Assembly (NCBI GenBank): GCA_944372095.1
Contig: CALVYG010000001.1
Coordinates: forward strand, 53,786 to 117,785
Length of the DNA stretch: 64,000 nucleotides
Reading direction: 5' to 3'
Source of the DNA: an uncultured Clostridia bacterium
GTDB taxonomy: Bacteria; Bacillota; Clostridia; Christensenellales; DTU072
Positions within the stretch are counted from its first letter, which is position 1, and every line of letters starts with the position of its first letter. The notes below the pieces were generated by a model, which did no database searches, was not told the DNA's origin, and saw only the letters and a program-made list of their open reading frames with translations. The translations under genes were made by a program, and so were the position numbers. This document shows positions 33,317 to 41,725 of this stretch, piece by piece.

Positions 33317-34984
33317 TCACACGGTTTGCCGCAAACCGGCTTCTTTCTTCTTTGCTTTTCCCGACAAAACAGCCGCTATTACGGATATGACCAGAACGAT
33401 AACGGAAGCTATTAACGCAATCAGAATTCCGATACTCGCAAAAACCTCGCTTGCCGTAACAATATCTCCGATAACTAATCCGCAAATCAATAAAGCCGCA
33501 CCGATGACACCGACCGCACCGAATATCGGAAACGCCGCATTCGCTTTTCCCGAAATCAACCCGATAATACCGCACACAAGACAAGCTACCGCGCCGACGC
33601 ACATCACTATTATTCCTATCGAAGGAAGCAACGCGCCGACTCCGCTATCCGGTAATATATCCGCAAACGAATTACCTTCTTTTATGAACAGTGAAGTCAG
33701 AATATCGATATTGTTTTCACCGGAAACGTAACCGAAAGCCGTAACGGAATCAGATAAAAGTACCGTCAAAATCACCGCTATCGTAAGCAAAGCCGCTATT
33801 ATCGAGCATACCTTTACCGCTCCCGAGCCCTTTATTTGATTTTTTACCTCTTTTTTTTTACCGGGTTTTACATAAATCTGAGAAGGAGCGTTCCTTTTCT
33901 GCTCGGAAGGCATTTCGTCCGGAACAAATCTATATACGGTTTTCGACAAACCGTACTGATAAATCGGCTGCTGACTGTTGACATAAGGCACTATCGTAAG
34001 CGGTTGAACGTTTCCGCCCGTTACTCCGCCGTAAGTCTGCGCCGCTCCGCGCCTGCCGTAAAGCAGTTCTCTTTCCGCTTTTATTCTTTCGTCTACCGCT
34101 CTTTCTATCGCTTCTCTTTCTACTTTGTATTTCGAATAAGCGTTAATTTCCGCAATCCTCTTTTCTTCCGCAACCCTGTCCATTGCCGCTCTCGAAATTG
34201 CGTCGCGTTCTATTCTAGCACGGTCTTCCGCCGCCTGCTCTCCCGCCACGACTTTAAGAACAGCCCTTCTTGCCGCGCTCTTTTCCGCTTCGTCTATCGC
34301 GTTGGCTATCGTTTCCTGCGCTTTCTGTTCCGTGCTCTTTCTCTCCGCGGCAATACGTTCTTCCGCCGCGTTTTCTATTCCCGCCCGTTCCGATATAACG
34401 CGTTTCGCCGCGGCGTACAGCACTTTTTCCCTCTCAGAAGCTATCTGCTCTTCGATTTCGCGGTTCCTGCCGTTTATCGCTTCTTCCGCGCGTAGTTCCG
34501 CTGCTTTTACTTTTTCGTCGGCTATTCTTTCCGCTTCTATTATTCTCAGCACAGCGTCACGCGCCGTCGTTCTCTTTATGTCGTCGGTTTCCTGTTCAAG
34601 CTTCACCGCTTCCTGCGCGAGTATCTGCGCTTTCTCGTCCGCTACTCTGCTTTCCACTAACCGAACAAGCTGGTCCTGCATAGCTTCCTGTCTGTCCGTT
34701 GCGAGTCTCGCCTGTTCTTCGATGTATCTGTCCTTTATGCTGTCGGCATTTCTCATCTTGCCCATCGCATTCAGGTATTCGCTTCTCGGACGTCTTTTTC
34801 CGCATCTTACGCAATTCGGCGACGATATTGCATTCACCTTTCCGCAATACTCGCATATATACGAAAGCTGGTCCAAACTGACGTTCACTTCCATTTCTTC
34901 CGCCGCCGTCTTTTCGGCAGTTTTCTCTTCTGCCGTAATTCCGGTGTTTTCGTAGGTGTTGTCGGTCGTTGTTGTATCTACCAT
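33317..34984 (-). CDS. zinc-ribbon, coiled-coil, four-helix membrane protein (cluster member 1)
   Basis: 555 residues from the ATG at 34984, which has AAGGAG at the right distance; the frame reaches 25 codons further back without a ribosome site. Order of parts: zinc ribbon (C44, C47, C58, C61) with KRRPRSEYLNAM; a long charged helix, about 80-310, with repeated ERIADEK, EERIAAER and DERIKAER blocks, likely a coiled coil; the motif VQPLTIVPYVNSQQPIYQY (327-345); a basic linker; helix 1 at about 390-410; an outside loop; three helices. It combines all features found singly in other members and may be the organiser of the set. Function unknown. Confidence 0.75.
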   Translation of the reverse strand: MVDTTTTDNTYENTGITAEEKTAEKTAAEEMEVNVSLDQLSYICEYCGKVNAISSPNCVRCGKRRPRSEYLNAMGKMRNADSIKDRYIEEQARLATDRQEAMQDQLVRLVESRVADEKAQILAQEAVKLEQETDDIKRTTARDAVLRIIEAERIADEKVKAAELRAEEAINGRNREIEEQIASEREKVLYAAAKRVISERAGIENAAEERIAAERKSTEQKAQETIANAIDEAEKSAARRAVLKVVAGEQAAEDRARIERDAISRAAMDRVAEEKRIAEINAYSKYKVEREAIERAVDERIKAERELLYGRRGAAQTYGGVTGGNVQPLTIVPYVNSQQPIYQYGLSKTVYRFVPDEMPSEQKRNAPSQIYVKPGKKKEVKNQIKGSGAVKVCSIIAALLTIAVILTVLLSDSVTAFGYVSGENNIDILTSLFIKEGNSFADILPDSGVGALLPSIGIIVMCVGAVACLVCGIIGLISGKANAAFPIFGAVGVIGAALLICGLVIGDIVTASEVFASIGILIALIASVIVLVISVIAAVLSGKAKKKEAGLRQTV

Positions 34985-35095
34985 TGTCGTCTCCTTGCTT
35001 TTTCTGCTTTTTCTTTCGGTTTCGGCTTTTTCCCGCCGAACCTTTTTCACGCTGAACATTATTGTTCGCGCACGCCTACCTATATACGCTATTTT

Positions 35096-35124
35096 ATTAT
35101 AAACTTATTTCTTTTTTTTTTCAA
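35096..35124 (-). promoter_or_regulatory. promoter of the zinc-ribbon coiled-coil membrane gene
   Basis: On the minus strand TTGAAA (35124-35119), 17 A-rich bases, TATAAT (35101-35096). The resulting leader is about 105 bases long. Confidence 0.75.
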
Positions 35125-35192
35125 TACTTTTTTAAGATTTTCCCGAACTTTTTTACTTCCGTGCTCTTTTACCTGTCGTTTTTCGGCGCTTT

Positions 35193-36815
35193 TCAGCGGT
35201 TAAACGTATCTTTTAAGCCGACTATCAGATAACACAGCAGGTCTTTTCCGCGCTTTTCCGCCAGCTTATAATACCCTGAACGCATAAATTGAAATTGCTC
35301 TCCTTCTTCGTTTTCCGCAAGATACGGCTCTCCGAGCGCTCCCTTTACTACCACAAGCGATTCCGGATTTATCCTTTCGTCGAATTCCTTTACTCCGTCT
35401 TTTTCGTCAAGAAGAAGGCTGTAATACTTGTTAAGCGTTAACTTAACCGCATCGGACGCGTTCACCCACTGTACCACTCCTTTTACCTTTATCCCGGCAT
35501 TTACTCCGCCTTTTGCCGAATCTTCGATGTATTCGCAGCGCACTTCCGTTACTTCTCCGTTTTCTTCTTTATGCGAAACGTATTTCAGAATATACGCCCC
35601 TTTCAGCCTTACCATTCCCCCGGGGACAAGCCTGTGGTATTTCGGCGGAGGATTTACCGCAAAATCCGTTTTGTCGATATATATTTCTCTTCCGAATTTA
35701 ACTTTGTGCGTTCCCGATTCCGGCATATTCGGATTGTTTTCCACTTCTATGTCTTCTTCTCCCGACATATTCTCGATTATTACTTTAAGAGGATTTTCAA
35801 CGACCATTACCCTGTTTGCTTTTTCATTGAGATAATCTCTTACGCAATGTTCCAATACCGCCGGGTCAACTTCGCTGTTCGCTTTCGCAACGCCTACCGT
35901 CGCGCAGAAATTCTTTATCGCTTCGGCAGGATACCCTCTTTTTCTCATTCCGCTCAGCGTAGGCATTCTCGGGTCGTCCCAACCTTCCACTATTCCGCTT
36001 TCTACGAGTTTTTTCAGATACCTCTTGCTCATTATCGTATTTTTTATATTCAGTCTTGCAAACTCGTATTGGTGCGGAGGGTTCTCAAATCCGCAGTTCT
36101 CGGTTACCCAATCGTATAATGGACGATGGTCTTCGAATTCAAGCGTGCATATCGAATGCGTTACTTTTTCGATTGCGTCTCCTATCGGATGCGCAAAATC
36201 GTACATAGGATATATCAGCCATTTATCGCCCGTATGGTGATGATGCGCCCGCAGAACACGGTATATCACGGGGTCGCGCATATTGAGGTTACTGCTCGAC
36301 ATATCTATCTTCGCTCTCAGTACTTTGCTTCCGTCGGGATACAGTCCGGCTCTCATTCCCCTGAACAGTTCGAGATTCTCTTCAACGCTTCTGTTCCTGT
36401 AAGGGCTTTCCTTTCCCGGCTCCGTCAGCGTTCCGCGCGTTAACCGTATTTCCTCCGCGCTGAGGTCGCAAACGTATGCCAGTCCTTTTTTTATGAGTTT
36501 TTCCGCGTATTCGTATGTTTCCTCGAAATAATCGCTTGCAAAACATTCGTTATCCCATTCGAATCCGAGCCATTTTATATCTTCCTTTATGCTGTCTACG
36601 TATTCTACGTCTTCTTTCGTCGGGTTCGTATCGTCAAAACGCAGATTGCATTTTCCGTTATATTTTGCTTTTATCCCGAAATTTATGCATAAACTCTTTG
36701 CGTGCCCGATATGCAGATACCCGTTCGGTTCGGGCGGAAACCTTGTTATAATTTCTTTGTGTTTTCCTTCCGCAATATCGTTTTCTATTACGTTTTCTAT
36801 GAAATTAGTAGCCAA
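35193..36815 (-). CDS. glnS: glutaminyl-tRNA synthetase
   Basis: A 540-residue class Ib synthetase. PPEPNGYLHIGHAKS (HIGH at 35-38) and the KMSKS equivalent IMSKRYLKK are intact; the region LRFDDTNPTKEDVEYVDSI and the C-terminal two beta-barrel anticodon domains mark it as GlnRS rather than GluRS. Many Firmicutes lack GlnRS and make Gln-tRNA with GatCAB; Clostridia are mixed. It follows a small GNAT protein by 11 bases. No T-box leader. Confidence 0.95.
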   Translation of the reverse strand: MATNFIENVIENDIAEGKHKEIITRFPPEPNGYLHIGHAKSLCINFGIKAKYNGKCNLRFDDTNPTKEDVEYVDSIKEDIKWLGFEWDNECFASDYFEETYEYAEKLIKKGLAYVCDLSAEEIRLTRGTLTEPGKESPYRNRSVEENLELFRGMRAGLYPDGSKVLRAKIDMSSSNLNMRDPVIYRVLRAHHHHTGDKWLIYPMYDFAHPIGDAIEKVTHSICTLEFEDHRPLYDWVTENCGFENPPHQYEFARLNIKNTIMSKRYLKKLVESGIVEGWDDPRMPTLSGMRKRGYPAEAIKNFCATVGVAKANSEVDPAVLEHCVRDYLNEKANRVMVVENPLKVIIENMSGEEDIEVENNPNMPESGTHKVKFGREIYIDKTDFAVNPPPKYHRLVPGGMVRLKGAYILKYVSHKEENGEVTEVRCEYIEDSAKGGVNAGIKVKGVVQWVNASDAVKLTLNKYYSLLLDEKDGVKEFDERINPESLVVVKGALGEPYLAENEEGEQFQFMRSGYYKLAEKRGKDLLCYLIVGLKDTFNR

Positions 36816-36826
36816 TTCCTACCTCC

Positions 36827-37198
36827 TCATTTGTGACAATCGCAAGGGAAAACAACGTCTTTCGACAAACATTTCATTACGCCGTTTTCCTCCTTGAATC
36901 CGAATTTGGCAAAATACGGTCTCACCGCATTTATTATCAGCTCTTCCGATACGTTGCTCATTCCCCAGATTAAACTTCTCGTAAAGAAATCCCCGTTCCC
37001 CTTTCCGCGTTCGGAAGGAATTATTCCCGCGCTTTCGAGTACGGAAAATTCCGGACTGACTTTCATTTGCGCAATTCCTATCGGTTTATTGCCGTCATAC
37101 AGAACGTACCCTACGCCTTTTGTATAGTCCTCTCCGAAAATTTCGTTATTCAACCAATCGAGCAGAATTTTGTCGTCGGTTGCGGTATATCTGAGCAT
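36827..37198 (-). CDS. GNAT-like acetyltransferase, short
   Basis: A 123-residue protein with the order of a GNAT fold: YVLYDGNKPIGIAQMKV (beta 2-3), ESAGIIPSERGKGNGDFFTRS, whose RGKGNG is the acetyl-CoA pyrophosphate loop, and a C-terminal PYFAKFGFKEENGVM. It is somewhat short for the family but the core is present. Substrate unknown. It is just upstream of glnS and ends in CDCHK. Confidence 0.7.
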   Translation of the reverse strand: MLRYTATDDKILLDWLNNEIFGEDYTKGVGYVLYDGNKPIGIAQMKVSPEFSVLESAGIIPSERGKGNGDFFTRSLIWGMSNVSEELIINAVRPYFAKFGFKEENGVMKCLSKDVVFPCDCHK

Positions 37199-37277
37199 TT
37201 TTCACCCCGTAAAATAAGTTTTATGGACGACTTTCGCCGCCCACAAAAAACCGTTATAGTATGAATTCTATTATTTA

Positions 37278-38294
37278 TTAAGCGCTTATTTTTTCCGCAA
37301 GGCGGGAAAAACAATCTTCGAATATAGCCATATCGTCGGGGTTATCGATAGCTCCCGATTTTACCGCCTCGTCGTATATCGAAGAAGCTATCAGCGCATA
37401 GTCGTCTTCCGTGCAGGATTCGTCGGCTATCGCCCTGTCCACAACGTCAAGCAGCAGCATAAAGTAATTTTCTTTTTCTTCGGCGGTCATTTCCGCAAGA
37501 GTAATCGGGACTTCTTCGGGTTCTATCGTTTCGATTTCTTCCACTTCTTCCACTCTCGGCGCGGCAATTACTTCTATTACGTCTTCTCCGCTCTTTCTTC
37601 CCGCTATAAGCTCTTCCACTCTTCTGTTAATCTCTTCGAGATTATCGCTTACGAATTCTCTTTCTTCCTTATCGCTTACAACGACTTTTGCGTCAAGTAT
37701 TTCGCAGAAACTTATAAGCGTCAGCCCGAGACGTCTGATTTTACGGTTGAACGCAATATCGAGAAGAAGTATCGTGATGATATATACGGCAACGGGAATA
37801 ATGATAAATTCGAGCGCCACTACGGCGGACATAACGGAATCGGCTTCCACGTCGGACATAAATCCGATAACCCCTATCAACGCCCAGACCACGGCTCCCA
37901 GTATTATCAGGAACGCTTTTGCAGCGGTTCCTTTTCCGCTGAAATCGCGTTTTGCCATTACGTCTTTCGTGGTTATGTAATCGGAAGGATACCCGACTCT
38001 CTGGTCCATAAACGCTTCCCAGCCCTGTTTTACTTCATCGGGATGCGTTTCCAGTTCTTTATACACGACTTCCACATTGCTTTCTGTAATCGGCGGTTGC
38101 TCGTTAAGCATTTTCGCTCCGGCAATCAGCTTTTTCCTGTATTGCGTTATCTTGCTCCCCGCGCCTATTCCGAGTGCGATAAAGAACAGCAATAATATGA
38201 TTATTCCCCCGATAATGCCGAGTTTAATCGAAATGTCGATTTCGGGCAGAAAACTGCCCAATGCTTCCGTGAGTTTGTTTACGATTTCCTGCAT
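37278..38294 (-). CDS. unrecognised membrane protein
   Basis: 338 residues. Helix 1 at about 24-46 (LGIIGGIIILLLFFIALGIG), then a soluble stretch of about 75 residues, two more helices (about 125-146 and 155-178), and a soluble, acidic C-terminal half with EEVEEIETIEPEEVP, probably cytoplasmic. It does not share the motifs of the 26.8-35 kb proteins. No family recognised. It stands between addA and the GNAT gene with its own promoter. Confidence 0.6.
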   Translation of the reverse strand: MQEIVNKLTEALGSFLPEIDISIKLGIIGGIIILLLFFIALGIGAGSKITQYRKKLIAGAKMLNEQPPITESNVEVVYKELETHPDEVKQGWEAFMDQRVGYPSDYITTKDVMAKRDFSGKGTAAKAFLIILGAVVWALIGVIGFMSDVEADSVMSAVVALEFIIIPVAVYIITILLLDIAFNRKIRRLGLTLISFCEILDAKVVVSDKEEREFVSDNLEEINRRVEELIAGRKSGEDVIEVIAAPRVEEVEEIETIEPEEVPITLAEMTAEEKENYFMLLLDVVDRAIADESCTEDDYALIASSIYDEAVKSGAIDNPDDMAIFEDCFSRLAEKISA

Positions 38295-38327
38295 TATTCT
38301 CGTCTCCTGAAAATACTTGTCTTAAAT

Positions 38328-38355
38328 ATTATATCAATAATATTTTTTTTTGCAA
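38328..38355 (-). promoter_or_regulatory. promoter of the unrecognised membrane protein
   Basis: On the minus strand TTGCAA (38355-38350), 16 A/T-rich bases, TATAAT (38333-38328); CAGGAGA precedes the start codon. Confidence 0.6.
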
Positions 38356-38411
38356 TACTTTTCGCGATTTTTCTTATAATAATCTTAAATTTTCAAGTAA
38401 ATACGCCCGTA

Positions 38412-38450
38412 GCGCGCCTGTCGGGGCGCGCATAACGCGCATATATGCGC
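38412..38450. repeat. two GC-rich palindromes downstream of addA
   Basis: GCGCGCC (38412-38418) pairs with GGCGCGC (38425-38431), and GCGCATATATGCGC (38437-38450) is a perfect palindrome. They follow the addA stop on the minus strand but without a T run. They may stabilise the transcript end or act as a weak terminator. Confidence 0.45.
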
Positions 38451-38461
38451 TTTTGACGCGC

Positions 38462-41400
38462 TCATACTTCGATTGATTTTCCCAGTCCCGTCGAATATAT
38501 AACTTTCCGTTTAACGGGTTTTTTCAGGATTTTCTCCACTCCTTCGGCATATAACGAAAGCTGTTTTCCGTATCTTTCGGCAAGACGTTTTTCATCAGCT
38601 TCGCCCGTTTTGAAATCCACAACAACATATCCGTCGCCTTCGTCGATAAGTAAGTCTATCACGCCTTGCACAAGTACTTTTCCGCTTTTCCCGTCAAGGC
38701 TTACATACATTACAAACGGCTCTTCGCGTTTATAAGTATATCTTCTCGCTTCGGCAATTATGTCCGAACCGAGCGCGGTAAGTATTTTACCGCAATCCAC
38801 GCTTTCCGCTTCTTCTTCCGAGAGAATTCCTGCCCCGACCATTTCTTTCAGAGCTCTTTTCACTCCGTCAAGAGTATCCGTCCCGAAATCGATATACTGC
38901 ATTACGGCGTGCACCGCCGTTCCCTCCGTCGCCGCACGACCCGTTTTCCCGAACGGGTTGAATCCGTATCCTTCCTGCTTTGAAAGTATTTCGCTGACGC
39001 TGTATTTTACGGGCATAACGGTTTCCGCCTCGTATTTATATTTCTTTTTCAGACGTTCCCAATCAAAATCTTTCTGCTCTTTCGGTTTTATCTGCGCTTT
39101 TTCTTCCGGTATATCCGGCAGCTCCGTTACCGCCTCCGCGAGTTTTCCGTCGCTTTCCGCGGCAAACGTTATCCACTGCATTACCGAAGCTCCGTCGAAA
39201 ACGTTAAGCGGCGGATTGACTTTTTTTCCGCTGATAATCAGGCAATTCTTTGCGCGCGTGAACGCTACGTACATCAGCCGCGCGAGTTCCCGCCTTTCTT
39301 CGTCACGGCATTTCATCCGTATAACTCTCGCCTCGAAAGTGTCTTCCACCGTCTTTTCCTCTTCCGAAAACAGTCTTACCGCCAGCCCCAAATCTCCGTC
39401 AAGCTCGGTGTTTCCTACCGTGTTCTTTCCTTTCCCGTCCTGATACGGCAGAAAAACTATCGGAAATTCGAGCCCCTTGCTTCCGTGCATCGTCATAACC
39501 GCTACCGCGTTTTTAGCTACGGGCGGTTTATTCCCTTTATAACACGTATCGTAATATTCGATAAATTCTTCGCAGGACGCGTTCGCCGCAACGTTTCCGG
39601 CGTACGATATGAACGCGTTGAGTTCCGCAAGGACTTTTGCGTTCCTTCCCCTTAAATGCGAATCGAAATTCCTCGAAAGTATTTCTCTTAACGCTTCTTC
39701 CGCGGTATAATATGCGCTTTTATTTCTGAGGTTTTCAATGAAATTTATAAAACTTTTTGCCTTTTTTTCGAGTTCAAGGCTCCCTTTATATTCGTTAAGA
39801 GTTCCCCAAAGCGTATTTTCCGTTTTTCCGTAAGTCGTATCCGTACGTATTGCCGTCAGTTCGTCGTCGGTAAACCCTCCCGCAGGAGACACCGCCGCAT
39901 TGTAAAGCGCTATATCGTTTTCGGCGTTGAGAACGGTTCTCAACACGTCGATAAGCGCTTCTCTTTCGGGGAATATACCGATGTTTTCTTTCAGCGTATA
40001 ATACGGTATGCCTTTACGTTCCAACGCGTCGGTAACAGGTTTGAATTTACTTCCTACTCTGACAAGTATCGCAATATCCCCGTATTCGGGGCGGCGGCTT
40101 GTTCCCCCTTCTTCTATGAATGTGTTTTTCGTTATAGAAAGGATTTCCGACGCTATGAACTCGCTTTCTCTGTCGACGGATTCTTCCGTGACGGCTTCGC
40201 GCACGCTGTAAATTTTTCCGCGGGGTATTTCCGGCGGAATTTCTTTTTTGCCGTTTACGAATACTCTTACGGGCGCGACGCCTTTTATCGGTTTTATTTT
40301 CCCGCCGTAGCTTAATCTTGCGGTATTCTTATAATCTATGCCGCAAAAATCCTTTACCATTACCTTGTCGCAAACTCTGTTCGTAAATCCCAGTATATCG
40401 CCGCATGAACGGTAATTGGTATTGAGATAATAATTCTTTCCCTCTTCCCCCGAATCGTACCGCTCTCCGCGTCTGATGAAAATCTCAGGTTCGGCTGCAC
40501 GGAAGTGGTATATAGCCTGTTTCACGTCTCCTACGGAAAACACGTTTCCGTTTCCTATCCCGTCTATCAATGCTTCCTGTAAATAATTCGTATCCTGATA
40601 TTCGTCTACGAAAACGTAATCGAATCTGCTTCTTATTTCCTCCCTTGCCTTTTCGTCCGAAAGAATTTTCAGCGCGCTGTCTGTTGCGTCGCGTAAATCA
40701 ACCACATTCCTGCGTTTTTTATACGACGCATATTCTTTTTCGGCAAGTATGCACGTTTCGGCAAGTTTTCTTTTTATAAGTTGCTGCTGACCGTTTTCAC
40801 GCCGCCTTGCGTGCGCTTCTCCGTCTTCGGCAACCTTTTTCATAAGCGTTTTTATTCTGTCGTTGACAAGCGCGCTTCTCTCGGCGAGCTCGCCGCTTAC
40901 CGTACCTTTCTTTACAAGCCTTGCGCTTATTTTTTTCGGCACGTCGATTCCGCTCACCGTCGATATGAATTCAGATACGCTTTCCGTTCCGTAAACCGAC
41001 TTTAATCTTTCATACGCGTCGTTATACGGTTCTGTCCCGTCGTTATATCCTTCGGCGGCACATTCTTCCCTGAACGCTTCTATTTCGGTTATGAGATATT
41101 TTACCGAAAGTTTTCTGTGTTCCAGATAATATTTCTCCACCGCTTGTTCATCCGTACTCGCACAAAGTTCGTAAAATTTATCTCTGTCCGGTCTTGCCGA
41201 CGCAAATCCGATAATTTTAAGCACGGTCTGTTTGAACGGGTCGTAACTTCTGCGTTTACGGAAAAAATCGGCGGCTTCGATAAACTCCCCGTCGTTTCGT
41301 CCGAAAAGTATTTCCATCGCCTTATCGACAGACTCGTCCAACGCCCGCTTCATAGCGTTTTCCTCGCCTGTCGCCGCGGCGGGGTCGCAACCTGCCACGT

Positions 41401-41725
41401 TAAAATATTTCCTCATAAGCGAAAAGCAGAATCCGTCTATCGTTTCTATGCTTGCAAACGGCAGATTTGCAATCTGCGCTCTTATGTACTCGCCGTTTTC
41501 ACCGCGCACTTCCTCGTACATCTTTTTTACGAGTTTTTCCCTCATTTCCTTGGCGGCAGCACGCGTGAACGTCATCAGGAGTATTCTTCTCAAATCAACG
41601 CCGCTTTTTATCAGCCTCAGAACTTTTTCCACCATTACGGTTGTTTTCCCGCTGCCTGCCGACGCGCTTACAAGCATATTCCCCTTTCCGTCAAGCACCA
41701 GCTTTTGTTCGTCACTCCATTCCAT
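38462..41725 (-). CDS. addA: AddA, helicase-nuclease subunit
   Basis: A 1,087-residue UvrD-like helicase with a RecB-type nuclease, part of the AddAB complex that resects double-strand breaks and loads RecA. Walker A is SAGSGKTT (22-29) within the Q-motif start EWSDEQKLVLDG; the helicase motif II is FVDEYQDTN; MTMHGSKGLEFP is motif V. The C-terminal nuclease motif VVDFKTGEADEKR with downstream QLSLYAEGV is intact. Somewhat shorter than the Bacillus protein (about 1,230). Its start overlaps the addB end by 14 bases. Confidence 0.95.
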   Translation of the reverse strand: MEWSDEQKLVLDGKGNMLVSASAGSGKTTVMVEKVLRLIKSGVDLRRILLMTFTRAAAKEMREKLVKKMYEEVRGENGEYIRAQIANLPFASIETIDGFCFSLMRKYFNVAGCDPAAATGEENAMKRALDESVDKAMEILFGRNDGEFIEAADFFRKRRSYDPFKQTVLKIIGFASARPDRDKFYELCASTDEQAVEKYYLEHRKLSVKYLITEIEAFREECAAEGYNDGTEPYNDAYERLKSVYGTESVSEFISTVSGIDVPKKISARLVKKGTVSGELAERSALVNDRIKTLMKKVAEDGEAHARRRENGQQQLIKRKLAETCILAEKEYASYKKRRNVVDLRDATDSALKILSDEKAREEIRSRFDYVFVDEYQDTNYLQEALIDGIGNGNVFSVGDVKQAIYHFRAAEPEIFIRRGERYDSGEEGKNYYLNTNYRSCGDILGFTNRVCDKVMVKDFCGIDYKNTARLSYGGKIKPIKGVAPVRVFVNGKKEIPPEIPRGKIYSVREAVTEESVDRESEFIASEILSITKNTFIEEGGTSRRPEYGDIAILVRVGSKFKPVTDALERKGIPYYTLKENIGIFPEREALIDVLRTVLNAENDIALYNAAVSPAGGFTDDELTAIRTDTTYGKTENTLWGTLNEYKGSLELEKKAKSFINFIENLRNKSAYYTAEEALREILSRNFDSHLRGRNAKVLAELNAFISYAGNVAANASCEEFIEYYDTCYKGNKPPVAKNAVAVMTMHGSKGLEFPIVFLPYQDGKGKNTVGNTELDGDLGLAVRLFSEEEKTVEDTFEARVIRMKCRDEERRELARLMYVAFTRAKNCLIISGKKVNPPLNVFDGASVMQWITFAAESDGKLAEAVTELPDIPEEKAQIKPKEQKDFDWERLKKKYKYEAETVMPVKYSVSEILSKQEGYGFNPFGKTGRAATEGTAVHAVMQYIDFGTDTLDGVKRALKEMVGAGILSEEEAESVDCGKILTALGSDIIAEARRYTYKREEPFVMYVSLDGKSGKVLVQGVIDLLIDEGDGYVVVDFKTGEADEKRLAERYGKQLSLYAEGVEKILKKPVKRKVIYSTGLGKSIEV

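Noticed and set aside
34302..34955. Serine-rich plus-strand frame
   Set aside because: It is the antisense of the alanine/glutamate coiled coil of the 33317-34984 gene; no start site or homology.
38412..38450. Strong terminator after addA
   Set aside because: The palindromes are GC-rich but no T run follows on the minus strand, so they were kept only as a repeat.
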